Notes under the pieces: generated by a model | Databases searched by the model: none | What the model was told of the DNA's origin: nothing | The model's input: only the letters and a program-made list of their open reading frames with translations | Assembly (NCBI RefSeq): GCF_963678635.1 | Contig: NC_087066.1 | Coordinates: 66,501,277 to 66,532,353, forward strand | From: Symsagittifera roscoffensis | Taxonomy: Eukaryota > Xenacoelomorpha > Acoela > Convolutidae | DNA length: 31,077 nucleotides | Reading direction: 5' to 3' | Translations under genes and position numbers: made by a program | Shown: positions 20,271 through 31,077 of the stretch, piece after piece | How positions within the stretch are numbered: the stretch's first letter is position 1 | Layout of the letters: each line of letters starts with the position of its first letter

Positions 20271-21000
20271 ATTTTTATAGCTTGAACAGCTTGAACAGCA
20301 TGAGCTTGAAAAACTTCAAAGTTTCATCGGTTGAATGGCTCTTTTGTAAAATTTACTGCCATGTGGTTCCTTCCATAAAAAAACAGGCAACGAAAAGTTT
20401 TCTACGTTTTAATAGGTTGGAAGGAAACGTTATACTTTTTTGCAACGTTTTTTGGTCCAAGTAACGACTTGAATCATTTCGGAGCTCCATCGTTTGAATA
20501 GCTTGGCAAAAAAAGTTTTGCCATCCAAAAAAACTGCTGGGAAAAACTGCTTAAGGAAGCTTTAGTTTTTGCGGGCTGATTTCCTTTATGAATTCAGTAT
20601 TTCGAAATTTAATCGCTTAAATAGCTTAGTTAGAAAAAGTACAAGCGGATTCGCGCCAATAAACAACTTGAAATATTTCATTTTTGCTTAAATAGCTTGC
20701 ATAGGAAAGCTCAATTTTTGTTGAACATTTCTGTCTAAGAATTAACTTGGAGTATTTCAAAGTTTCATAATTTTAGTAGCTTGCTTTTAAAATCTTGATG
20801 TTTTTGCAGACAAGTTCGCTCTATAAAATAACCTGAAAGTTTTCATCATTTCGTAGCTTGAATAGCTTGCGTTTAAAACTGACGTTTTGCTGACCGATTC
20901 GGTTGATGAAAAAATATGGAATACTTCGGAGTTCATTAGCTCTAACAGCTTGCTGAGAAAAATTTGATTCATGTAATTTGTTTCATGAAAAAAAGCTTGC
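20271..21000. repeat. Degenerate ~84-bp AGCTTG minisatellite, copy 1
   Basis: AATAGCTTG-type strings lie at 20500, 20623, 20694, 20778, 20864 and 20947, with spacings 123, 71, 84, 86 and 83. Each is preceded by an ACTTGAAATATTTC-like block and a TTTCATCGTTTGAA-like block. The 294-bp unit also holds one such piece (CAATTCAATAGCTTG). The 60-codon frame at 20282 is built from these repeats and is not credible as a gene. Confidence 0.7.
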
Positions 21001-21079
21001 TCTTTACGCTAACAATGCGGTCTATGAAATTCAAAATTTTCCAAAATTATTCAGTTTAAAACCTAACCAGTGTTTTTTG

Positions 21080-24000
21080 GTCGGCTTCCTCGCTCAATCT
21101 AAATCAAAAAACGCAGAAAAACACTTATTCTCGAACAGCAAAAATCTCAAAAGTTAAATTCGAAGCCTCGAGTTTATTAATCGGGTGTCTTATTGATATT
21201 TTTTGTTAAAAGTTTATCATTTTTTTTTGGTTTGGATGAAAAAGAATTGAAAAAAAAAGGTAACAAGACGTAGGATGTCATTGAATTTGATTGTGACAAC
21301 CATTTTTCACCCCGATAATTCAACAGATATTACTTGTAAAAAGATACGCAAAAGATGCACCTAAAGTTTCTGAAAACTTGTTTTTGCTGAATTTGATCAG
21401 AAAAATTCTTTCTGCATGACTTCTTATCAATCCAATTCAATGGAAAACACCAGGAAAACTAAGGAAAACTTGGAATTCAGGTGTTTAAAAAGTTCCAACA
21501 CTGGAATTTTTTGTTTAAAATTCCATGACTGACATGGTAATTAAAATCTAATCTGAGACTCACATTATGGAAGTGCAACCCTTAATTCTACGATTGTTTT
21601 TTTTGTCAATTTTTGTTCTTTTTTTTCGTACAATATAAATTATGCAAAACACATTGACTAGTTTTCAAAAACTAGTATGGAACTTTTTTGAAAAAAGCTT
21701 ATTCAAAGAGTGGATTTGCTCAAACTTCTTACAGCTGTAAGAAGTTATTTGATAAAATTCCGGCTGTTTTTTCACAATTCTCAATCAGACCCTAAATACT
21801 AGAATCAAGAAATTTTACTGATTTTTTTTATCTTGTGCTTAAACGTTTGCAAAAAGTGTTATAAGAAAGATTTAAGCAAGGAAAACAAGAAACCAAAAAT
21901 TGTCTCTGAAACTTTACGGAAAGATATCTGACAGCAACTGAATTTAAATCTAATCAGAGTTTTGTACGACGGCTTTCTCGTTCAATCCATATAAAAAAAG
22001 CAAAATAAAAACATTTACTCTCAGGCAGCAAAAAACTCAAAAAAATTAATTTTGAGGCCTAGTTTTTTCCGGGTATTTTATTGATAATTATCGTTCAAAC
22101 TCTATCAATTTTCTTGGCTTGGATGGAAAAAAGATTTGAAAAAGTTTCGTAACCAGTGGTTTTTGTGTCAGAAAACCTCAAACAGGAAAAAAAAATCAAA
22201 GACTATGATTGAATTTGCTTAATGACATTCACTTTTCACTTCGAGAAACCAACAGATGGTACTTGATTAGGGATACGCGAAAAAATGCTCCTGAAGTTTC
22301 TGGAAACTTGCTTTTGCTTTAATTGATTAGAAAAAATCACTTTTGTCCGATTCTTTTCTCAATCCAGTTTAAGCGTAACATCAAGAAAACTAAGTAAAAC
22401 TTGGAAGTCAGGTTTTTAAAAATCCCATGACTGGAACTTTTTGTCCAACTTCTTCTCAATCCAATTCAATGGAAAACACCAAGAAAAATAAGTAAAACTG
22501 GGAAGTCAGGTATTTAAAAAATTCCAACACTTGAAATTTTTTTTTTTAAATTACATGACAGTGACTTAGTGATTGAATTCTAATCTAAGACTCACCTTTA
22601 GGAATGGCGACCCTAAATTCTACGCTAGTGTTTTTTCAGTTGATTTGCTCAAACTTCTTACAGCTGTAAGAAGTTATTTGATAAAATTCCGGCTGTTTTT
22701 TCACAATTCTCAATCAGACCCTAAATACTAGAATCAAGAAATTTTACTGATTTTTTTTATCTTGTGCTCAAACGTTTGCAAAAAGTGTTATAAGAAAGAT
22801 TTAAGCAAGGAAAACAAGAAACCAAAAATTGTCTCTGAAACTTTACGGAAGATATCTGACAGCAACTGAATTTAAATCTAATCAGAGTTTTGTACGACGG
22901 CTTTCTCGTTCAATCCATATAAAAAAAGCAAAATAAAAACATTTAGTCTCAGGCAGCAAAAAACTCATCATTAATGTTGAGACCTCGTTTTTTCCGGGTA
23001 TTTTATTGATAATTAATGTTCAAACTATCATTTTTCTTGGCTTGGATGGAAAAAAGATTTGAAAAAGTTTCGTAACCAGTGGTTTTTGTGTCAGAAAATC
23101 TCAAACAGGAAAAAAAATCTAAGACTATGATTGAATTTGCTTAATGACATTCACTTTTCACTTCGAGAAACCAACAGATGGTACTTGATTAGGGATACGC
23201 GAAAAAAGGCTCCTGAAGTTTCTGGAAACTTGCTTTTGCTTTAATTGATTAGAAAAAATCACTTTTGTCCGATTCTTTTCTCAATCCAGTTTAAGCGTAA
23301 CATCAAGAAAACTAAGTAAAACTTGGAAGTCAGGTTTTTAAAAATCCCATGACTGGAACTTTTTGTCCGACTTCTTCTCAATCCAATTCAATGGAAAACA
23401 CCAAGAAAAATAAGTAAAACTGGGAAGTCAGGTATTTAAAAAATTTCAACACTTGAAATTTTTTTTTTTTAAATTACATGACAGTGACTTAGTGATTGAA
23501 TTCTAATCTAAGACTCACCTTTAGGAATGGCAACCCTAAATTCTACGCTAGTGTTTTTTCAGTTGATTTGCTCAAACTTCTTACAGCTGTAAGAAGTTAT
23601 TTGATAAAATTCCGGCTGTTTTTTCACAATTCTCAATCAGACCCTAACTACTAGAATCAAGAAATTTTACTGATTTTTTTTCTTGTGCTCAAACGTTTGC
23701 AAAAAGTGTTATAAGAAAGATTTAAGCAAGGAAAACAAGAAACCAAAAATTGTCTCTGAAACCTTACGGAAAGATATCTGACAGCAACTGAAATTAAATC
23801 TAATCAGAGTTTTGTACGACGGCTTTCTCGTTCAATCCGTATAAAAAAAGCAAAATAAAAACATTTACTCTCAGGCAGCAAAAAACTCAAAAAAATTAAT
23901 TTTGAGGCCTCGTTTTTTTCCGGGTATTTTATTGATAATTTTCGTTCAAACTCTATCAATTTTCTTGGCTTGGATGGAAAAAAGATTTGAAAAAGTTTCG

Positions 24001-27000
24001 TAACCAGTGGTTTTTGTGTCAGAAAACCTCAAACAGGAAAAAAAATCTAAGACTATGATTGAATTTGCTTAATGACATTCACTTTTCACTTCGAGAAACC
24101 AACAGATGGTACTTGATTAGGGATACGCGAAAAAAGGCTCCTGAAGTTTCTGGAAACTTGCTTTTGCTTTAATTGATTAGAAAAAATCACTTTTGTCCGC
24201 TTCTTTTCTCAATCCAGTTTAAGCGTAACATCAAGAAAACTAAGTAAAACTTGGAAGTCAGTTTTTTAAAAATCCCATGACTGGAACTTTTTGTCCGACT
24301 TCTTCTCAATCCAATTCAATAGAAAACACCAAGAAAAATAAGTAAAACTGGGAAGTCAGGTTTTTAAAAAATTCCAACACTTGAAATTTTTGTTTAAAAT
24401 TACATGACAGTGACTTAGTGATTGAATTCTAATCTAAGACTCACCTTTAAGAATGGCAACCCTAAATTCTACGCTAGTGTTTTTTCAGTTTTTGTTCTTT
24501 TTTTTCGCACACTATAAATTATGCAAATTAAATTGATTAATTTTCAGAAAGTAGTATGGAACCTTTTTGAAAAAAAAACTTTTTCAAAAAAAGGATATGC
24601 TCAAACTTGTTACAGCTGTAAGAAGTTATTTGATTAAATTCCGGCTGTTTTTTCACAATTCTCAGTCAGAAACCTATATTCTAGAATCAAGAAATTTTAA
24701 CGATTTTTTTATCTTGAGCTCAAACGTTTGCAAGAAGGGTTATAACAAAGATTTAAGCAAAGAAAACAGGAAAAAAAAATAATTGTCTCTGATTTTGTAA
24801 AGAAAGTTATCTGACAGCAACTGAATTTAAATCTAATCAGTGTTTTGTACTACGGCTTCCTCGTTCAACCCATATCAAAAAAGCAAAATAAAAAAATTTA
24901 GTCTCAAGCAGCAAAAAACTCATAAGTTAATGTTGAGACCTCGTTTTTTTTCGGGTATTTTATTGATAATTTTTGTTCAAACTCTATCAATTTTTTTGGC
25001 TTTGATGGAAAAAAGATTTGGAAAAATTTCGTAACCAGTGGTTTTTGTGTCAGAAAACCTCAAACAGGAAAAAAATCTAAGACTATGATTGAATTTGCTT
25101 AATGACATTCACTTTTCACTTCGAGAAACCAACAGATGGTCCTTGATTAGGGATACGCAGAAAAATGCTCCTGAAGTTTCTGGAAACTTGCTTTTGTTTT
25201 AATTGATTAGAAAAAATCACTTTTGTCCGATTCTTTTCTCAATCCAGTTTAAGCGTAACATCAAGAAAACTAAGTAAAACTTGGCAGTCAGCTTTAAAAA
25301 TCCCATGACTGGAACTTTTTGTGCGACTTCTTCTCAATCCAATTCAATGGAAAACACCAAGAAAAATAAGTAAAACTGAGAAGTCAGGTATTTAAAAATT
25401 TCCAACACTTGAAATTTTTGTTTAAAATTACATGACAGTGACCTAGTGATTTAATTCTAATCTAAGACTCACCTTTAGGAATGGCAACCCTAAATTCTAC
25501 GCTAGTGTTTTTTCAGTTTTTGTTCGTTTTTTTTTGCACACTATAAATTATGCAAATTAAATTGATTAATTTTCAGAAAGTAGTATGGAACTTTTTTGAA
25601 ATAAACTTTTTCAAAAAAGGGATATGGTCAAACTTGTTACAGCTGTAAGAAGTTATTTGATTAAATTCCGGCTGTTTTTTCACAATTCTCAATCAGAAAC
25701 CTATATTCTAGAATCAAGAAATTTTAATGATTTTTTTTATCTTGAGCTCAAACGTTTGCAAGAAGGGTTATAACAAGATTTAAGCAAAGAAAACAGGAAA
25801 AAAAATTATTGTCTCTGAATTTGTAAGGAAAGTTATCTGACAGCAACTGAATTTAAATCTAATCAGTGTTTTGTACTACGGCTTCCTCGTTCAACCCATA
25901 TCAAAAAAGCAAAATAAAAACATTTAGTCTCAAGCAGCAAAAACTCATAAGATAATGTTGAGACCTCGTTTTTTTCGGGTATTTTATTGATAATTTTTGT
26001 TCAAACTCTATCAATTTTCTTGGCTCTGATGGAAAAAAGATTTGGAAAATTTCGTAACCAGTGGTTTTTGTGTCAGAAAACCTCAAACAGGAAAAAAATC
26101 TAAGACTATGGTTGAATTTGGTTAATGACATTCACTTTTCACTTCGAGAAACCAACAGATGGTACTTGATTAGGGATACGCAAAAAAATGCTCCTGAAGT
26201 TTCTGGAAACTTGCTTTTGCTTTAATTGATTAGAAAAAATCACTTTTGTCCGCTTCTTTTCCCAATCCAGTTTAAGCGTAACATCAAGAAAACTAAGTAA
26301 AACTTGGAAGTCAGTTTTTTAAAAATCTCATGACTGGAACTTTTTGTCCGACTTCTTCTCAATCCAATTCAATAGAAAACACCAAGAAAAATAAGTAAAA
26401 CTGGGAAGTCAGGTATTTAAAAAATTCCAACACTTGAAATTTTTGTTTAAAATTACATGACAGTGACCTAGTGATTGAATTCTAATCTAAGACTCACCTT
26501 TAGGAATGGCAACCCTAAACTCTACGCTAGTGTTTTTTCAGTTTTTGTTAGTTTTTTTCGCACACTATAAATTAAGCAAAATAAATTGATTAATTTTCAG
26601 AAAGTAGTATGGAACCTTTTTGAAATAGACTTTTTCAAAAAAGGGATATGCTCAAACTTGTTACAGCTGTAAGAAGTTATTTGATTAAATTCCGGCTGTT
26701 TTTTCACAATTCTCAATCAGAAACTTATATTCTAGAATCAAGAAATTTCAATGATTTTTTTATCTTGAGCTCAAACGTTTGCAAGAAGGGTTATAACAAG
26801 ATTTAAGCAAGGAAAACAGGAAAAAAAATAATTGTCTCTCAATTTGTAAGGAAAGTTATCTGACAGCAACTGAATTTAAATCTAATCAGTGTTTTGTACT
26901 ACGTCTTCCTCGTTCAACCCATATCAAAAAAGCAAAATAAAAACATTTAGTCTCAAGCAGCAAAAAACTCATAAGTTAAGGTTGAGACCTCGTTTTTTTC

Positions 27001-27189
27001 GGGTATTTTATTGATCATTTTTGTTCAAACTCTATCAATTTTCTTGGCTTTGATGGAAAAAAAGATTTGGAAAATTTTTGTAACCAGTGGTTTTTGTGTC
27101 AGAAAACCTCAAACAGGAAAAAAAATCTAAGACTATGATTGAGTTTGCTTAATGACATTCACTTTTCACTTCGAGAAACCAACAGATGG
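21080..27189 (+). repeat. Family II satellite array, second copy
   Basis: Duplicate of the seven-monomer array, with landmarks near 21080, 21968, 22896, 23818, 24851, 25878 and 26900. Perfect palindromes lie at 21723-21746, 22652-22675 and 23575-23598; mismatched ones lie in the long monomers. No additional sequence is inserted relative to copy 1. Confidence 0.9.
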
Positions 27190-27747
27190 TACTATCAGCT
27201 TATGTCCATGTGCTTAAAGTTATGTTTACTATAGTTTTTTTTTCATCATTTAAAAACTATTTGCAACACAAAACTTCATTGCTCCAAATTTTTTTACCAA
27301 GAAAAGACATCATAAATAAACTGAATAACTTCAGTGTTTTGCAATTCAATAGCTTGTTTGAAAAAATTTTCAGTCATTGTGAATTCAAAGTTCAAGTTGG
27401 TCACTTCAAGTTTTGTGATTCAACCAAAACATCTAATTTTAAATTGAAGCATGGTACTTTTCACTTCGAGAAACCAACAGATGATACTATCAGCTTATGT
27501 CCATGTGCTTGAAGTTATGTTTAATATAGTTTTTTTTTCATCATTTAAAAACTATTTGCAACACAAAACTTCATTGCTCCAAATTTTTTTACCAAGAAAA
27601 GACATCATAAATAAACTGAATAACTTCAGTGTTTTGCAATTCAATAGCTTGTTTGAAAAAATTTTCAGTCATTGTGAATTCAAAGTTCAAGTTGGTCACT
27701 TCAAGTTTTGTGATTCAACCAAAACATCTAATTTTAAATTGAAGCAT
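27161..27747 (+). repeat. 294-bp tandem dimer, copy 2
   Basis: Duplicate of 18214-18800. The first T run before CATCATTTAAAAAC is one base longer here (9 versus 8) and the second one shorter (9 versus 10). That shift turns an 83-codon frame into a 108-codon frame, a good sign that neither is selected as protein. Confidence 0.88.
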
Positions 27748-27907
27748 CAAAATTTTTTGACTTAAAACGAATGCCTTATGAATTTGAAGTTTTTTGATAC
27801 AAGTGAAGCTTCCCAAATCATTTTGAAGTAGTTCAAATATGACAATCAAACTATTTGCCAAATCACCTTCTCACAAATCAGTTTATCAGTATTTTTCGAT
27901 ATTTTTC

Positions 27908-29217
27908 AGAGATTAAGGTTTGAATTTTTTTGTTTAAACTTCTGTGGAAGTGACTAGACGATAAAGTTCTACTTTTGGAATCACATCTTTGAAATGCAAT
28001 TTTGAGCTCATGATAATTTTTTCTGTTTTTCATTTTTGTGTCTTCACAAATCTGCGGAACACTTTGAACAGTGTCTAGCAAAGTATATAGAGTTAGGACT
28101 GTTTTTCATGAAAATTGTCATGAAAGTTCTTTTCTCGGGAAACTTATTTTGATGAAATTCCAATTCGCTTATCACAAATCTCATCTGCAACTTTTTATTC
28201 TGGGATCATATTATCTCAACATTTTGATTATTAGATGAAAGTTTTGAGAGTAAGATAGATTCGAAGGTTTACGCAGTGGCAATTTCGGAAGAAAGGCAAT
28301 TGTCTCTGAAATTAAAGAAATTTTTTTTGATATTAATAGGTTTAAAACTGAACCAGCATTGTGTATGAGTGCTTTCTTGCGCAATGCAAAAAATGAAAAT
28401 GAAAAAAAAAAACAATTATTCGAACAGAAAAAACTCAAATGCTAACTTTCGAGCTTTCGTTTTTGTTTTGCTGTTTTTTGGAAAAATAATTTTACTTGAA
28501 AAGTTCCACTTCTTAATGTTCGCTTTCTAATTAGGCATCTTTCTATTTAGTTTTTAGCCTTCGGATTGTTACTTCCTCAAATTCTGATTCATTCGGTCAA
28601 TTTTTTCCATGCATTGACCTGATAGTAGCTTTAAAAAGGGAAGATTTTGAGAATTGAGATACTTTACAGCAATTTTCATATTAAGCTCATACGAAGTTTT
28701 CAGCAATGGAAACATAGAAAGAAAAGCAATTTAAACTGAACTGAAAGTGGAATGGTTTTGACAATAGTTTTGTTGAAAAGTGATGCATTTTTTAGGTTGA
28801 CTGCTTCCTCCCTGATTGCAACATAAAAATCAATAAGCAATTGGTTTCGAAATGAAAAAAATCTCAAACGGTAGCTTTTAAGCTTCGAGTTTTAAAATAT
28901 TGTTTTCTGGCAAAAGGGTTTAATTAAAAATTCCACATTTCAACTCCAGCTTTTTATGTGTGCATCGTTTTTAGTAGTCGGTGATTATTGTATTCTTGCC
29001 TACTTCAATTTTTGATTGGTCAGGTCAATTTTTCTTTAAATTTGTATGATTATAGCTGAAAAAAAAATTATGCACAAAGTTTTAGACAGTTTTTAAAAAA
29101 AAACAGTTGGAACTTGAAAAAAGTCTTAAAAGATTTTTTTTCTAAATTGAAAATTAATGCTTGTTTTCTTTCAGTGGGAAAAGGCTAATTTCAACATTGA
29201 TTTTAGAAAGGCTTAGA
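27908..29217. repeat. Old, diverged monomer relics, second copy
   Basis: Duplicate of 18961-20270 with three visible substituted positions (29117 and 29205-29206). No gene seen. Confidence 0.65.
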
Positions 29218-29947
29218 ATTTTTATAGCTTGAACAGCTTGAACAGCATGAGCTTGAAAAACTTCAAAGTTTCATCGGTTGAATGGCTCTTTTGTAAAATT
29301 TACTGCCATGTGGTTCCTTCCATAAAAAAACAGGCAACGAAAAGTTTTCTACGTTTTAATAGGTTGGAAGGAAACGTTATACTTTTTTGCAACGTTTTTT
29401 GGTCCAAGTAACGACTTGAATCATTTCGGAGCTCCATCGTTTGAATAGCTTGGCAAAAAAAGTTTTGCCATCCAAAAAAACTGCTGGGAAAAACTGCTTA
29501 AGGAAGCTTTAGTTTTTGCGGGCTGATTTCCTTTATGAATTCAGTATTTCGAAATTTAATCGCTTAAATAGCTTAGTTAGAAAAAGTACAAGCGGATTCG
29601 CGCCAATAAACAACTTGAAATATTTCATTTTTGCTTAAATAGCTTGCATAGGAAAGCTCAATTTTTGTTGAACATTTCTGTCTAAGAATTAACTTGGAGT
29701 ATTTCAAAGTTTCATAATTTTAGTAGCTTGCTTTTAAAATCTTGATGTTTTTGCAGACAAGTTCGCTCTATAAAATAACCTGAAAGTTTTCATCATTTCG
29801 TAGCTTGAATAGCTTGCGTTTAAAACTGACGTTTTGCTGACCGATTCGGTTGATGAAAAAATATGGAATACTTCGGAGTTCATTAGCTCTAACAGCTTGC
29901 TGAGAAAAATTTGATTCATGTAATTTGTTTCATGAAAAAAAGCTTGC
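29218..29947. repeat. Degenerate ~84-bp AGCTTG minisatellite, copy 2
   Basis: Duplicate of 20271-21000; no differences noticed. Confidence 0.7.
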
Positions 29948-30000
29948 TCTTTACGCTAACAATGCGGTCTATGAAATTCAAAATTTTCCAAAATTATTCA

Positions 30001-30161
30001 GTATGGCTCAACTAAAATATGTTGATCTGAACAACAACCAAATTTGTGCGAGCCGATTAACATTTGGAGACACGGTTGCTTGTTTAATTTTAATCGATCA
30101 AATTGACTCATACTCTCAGCTTATGTTTATGTGCTTAAAGTTAAATTTAACCAGCGTGTAA
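30001..30161 (+). other. Non-satellite island with a 52-codon open frame, possible exon remnant
   Basis: Directly after the duplication ends, composition shifts to a richer base mix. An ATG at 30003 opens 52 codons ending in TAA at 30161. The start of the product, LKYVDLNNNQI, fits the leucine-rich-repeat core LxxLxLxxNxI with V at one position, but only once and without a second repeat, so this may be chance. TTATTCAG just before it resembles a nematode 3' splice site. A 39-bp part (30111-30149) is related to the 294-bp unit, and the three codon differences there all change the amino acid. I do not recognise a family. Confidence 0.25.
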
Positions 30162-30194
30162 CGCACCACCGGTTCTTCGAATTTTCAACAACTC

Positions 30195-31077
30195 AAAAAA
30201 CTATTCTTTGAGTGTACTCTGGCAGCACCTAATTACAGGGTTCGTAGTTACAAAATTTGCAAAGTTTTTTTACTCAATTTTTTTATACAAATTTTGAAGA
30301 ACCATAAAATTATATGAAATTTTATAAGTTCTTTGAAAAATTTAAAATGAACTAAGAAACGTCACATCTAGGCATTCAAAAAGGTATTAACATCTCGAAA
30401 ACTACCAAATTTCGAGCAATCACAAAAGTCGTGGTATCTCTTAAGCAAAAATGATTTGGGCATTTTTAATTGAAGTTCAATTTTGCAACCCCTGAGATTT
30501 TTCTGACAGACCCCCAACTACAGGTTAGGAAACTCAAATGAACTAAGAAACTTTAATTTTTAACTAAGGAAAATAATTTAATTTTCTTAAAAATGTTTTT
30601 AAAAAAATCACAAAAAACGTCATATCTGGAAAACTACAAGAATTTGAGCAGGCAAATTGTGACGCAAAACTCGCAACTCCTGAGAGTACCCTGACAGAGC
30701 CTCACTGCAGAGATGAAAATTTCAAGTTTTGTGAAAATCTTTAAACTTAAGTTTTCTCAAAAACTTTGAGAAAAAACTTAAAAAAACGCCATAACTCAAA
30801 AAATTCAAGAATTTGAGCACCCATATTCAGAGGCAAGTTCGCAACCCCTGAGGGTACCCTCACAGATTCTAAAACAAGATTGAGATCTTCAAACTTTTGG
30901 AATTTTTCAATATTTATTTTTTTTTGAAAATTTCGGAAAAAATCATAAAAAACGTCATATCTCGAAAACTATAAAAAGATTTGAGCAGTGATATTTGGGG
31001 GCAAAATTTACAACTCCTGAAAAACCCTGATAGAGTCTCACTGCAGAGATGGTAATTTCAAGTTTTGTGAAATTCTT
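30195..31077 (+). repeat. Second, unrelated tandem repeat of about 168 bp
   Basis: A landmark like CTGAGAGTACCCTGACAGAG recurs with its TGA at about 30209, 30493, 30681, 30849 and 31018. The last two spacings are 168 and 169 bp; the earlier ones are 188 and 284, showing decay or insertion to the left. Each unit also carries AAAAAACGTCATATCTCGAA-like sequence, GAATTTGAGCA, and CACTGCAGAGATG followed by TTTCAAGTTTTGTGAAA. Copies are moderately diverged. The array runs off the window. Nothing coding is seen. Confidence 0.8.

Larger units (their letters stand above)
12107..21054 (+). repeat. 8,947-bp tandem duplication, copy 1
   Basis: Everything from GTTTAAAACCTAACC at 12107 to AAAATTATTCAG at 21054 recurs at 21054-30001. 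Differences that I could see: 15128 G/A, 16048 C/T, 17682 A/G, 18185 T/A, 20170 G/A and 20258-20259 GC/AG, plus one-base length changes in runs near 16580, 17881, 18290 and 18590. The copies abut directly and share GT at the joint. The unit holds family II monomers, the 294-bp dimer, old relics and the AGCTTG minisatellite. Confidence 0.93.
21054..30001 (+). repeat. 8,947-bp tandem duplication, copy 2
   Basis: Direct repeat of 12107-21054. The left joint reads ATTATTCAG|TTTAAAACC: its left side matches the right flank at 30001 and its right side matches the left breakpoint at 12107, sharing only GT. Most differences from copy 1 are single substitutions or homopolymer lengths. Which copy is the parent cannot be told from the sequence alone. 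Confidence 0.93.

Noticed and set aside
20282-20464. 60-codon frame at the minisatellite, repeated at 29229
   Set aside because: Translated from AGCTTG-type repeat DNA with a non-ATG start; no homologous features and no splice context.
27186-27765. Overlapping frames of 108 and 104 codons, the longest in the window
   Set aside because: They come from the 294-bp tandem dimer. Their length depends on T-run differences between the two 8.9-kb copies, so no selection on the frame is apparent. No recognisable domain.
1-31077. Direct repeats considered as a CRISPR array or a bacterial or phage region
   Set aside because: Repeats are around 1 kb with no unique spacers, no cas-like genes and no long coding frames. 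The pattern is that of eukaryotic satellite DNA.

Overview
This window looks like nuclear DNA of a eukaryote, most likely a nematode of Caenorhabditis type. The support is strong A+T richness, endless short A and T runs, many TTTTCAG strings, no operon-like gene packing, and repeats carrying CGTCATATCTCGAAAAC-like strings. The organism call is an inference of low to moderate strength. I find no convincing protein-coding gene, tRNA, rRNA, CRISPR array or autonomous transposon. Every open frame is short (108 codons or fewer), and frames that recur do so only because the DNA under them is repeated.

Almost everything up to position 30,000 is one satellite-like array built from a long monomer of about 0.9-1.03 kb, recognised by the landmark GACGGCTTCCTCG. 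It has two homologous subfamilies. Family I fills 1-11,490 and is mosaic: a rearranged left part (1-1,520), a higher-order block A (1,521 to about 5,712), a perfect 925-bp tandem duplication (5,217-7,066), and a second higher-order block B (7,259 to about 11,490) that repeats A about 5.74 kb downstream. Blocks A and B share a roughly 424-bp non-monomer insert. A 23-bp duplication marks the switch to family II at about 11,486-11,531.

Family II (11,519-18,242) is a cleaner head-to-tail array with a short (about 925 bp) and a long (about 1,025 bp) monomer type, and a near-perfect palindrome centred on CAGCTG in each monomer. It ends in a 294-bp tandem dimer (18,214-18,800), then old diverged monomer relics (about 18,961-20,270) and a degenerate AGCTTG minisatellite with a period near 84 bp (20,271-21,000).

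The whole stretch 12,107-21,054 is then repeated head-to-tail as 21,054-30,001. The offset is 8,947 bp, only about seven substitutions and four homopolymer-length changes are visible, and there is a 2-bp GT microhomology at the junction. Right of 30,001 lies a short, less A+T-rich island with a 52-codon open frame, then a different, unrelated tandem repeat of about 168 bp that runs off the end.

The main biology is repeat evolution. Duplications are nested at 13 bp, 23 bp, 84 bp, 168 bp, 294 bp, 0.9-1.0 kb, 5.7 kb and 8.9 kb, with an age gradient from fresh monomers to decayed relics. The monomer also shows A/T runs spaced about 10 bp apart, like the periodic An/Tn clusters of Caenorhabditis germline genes.
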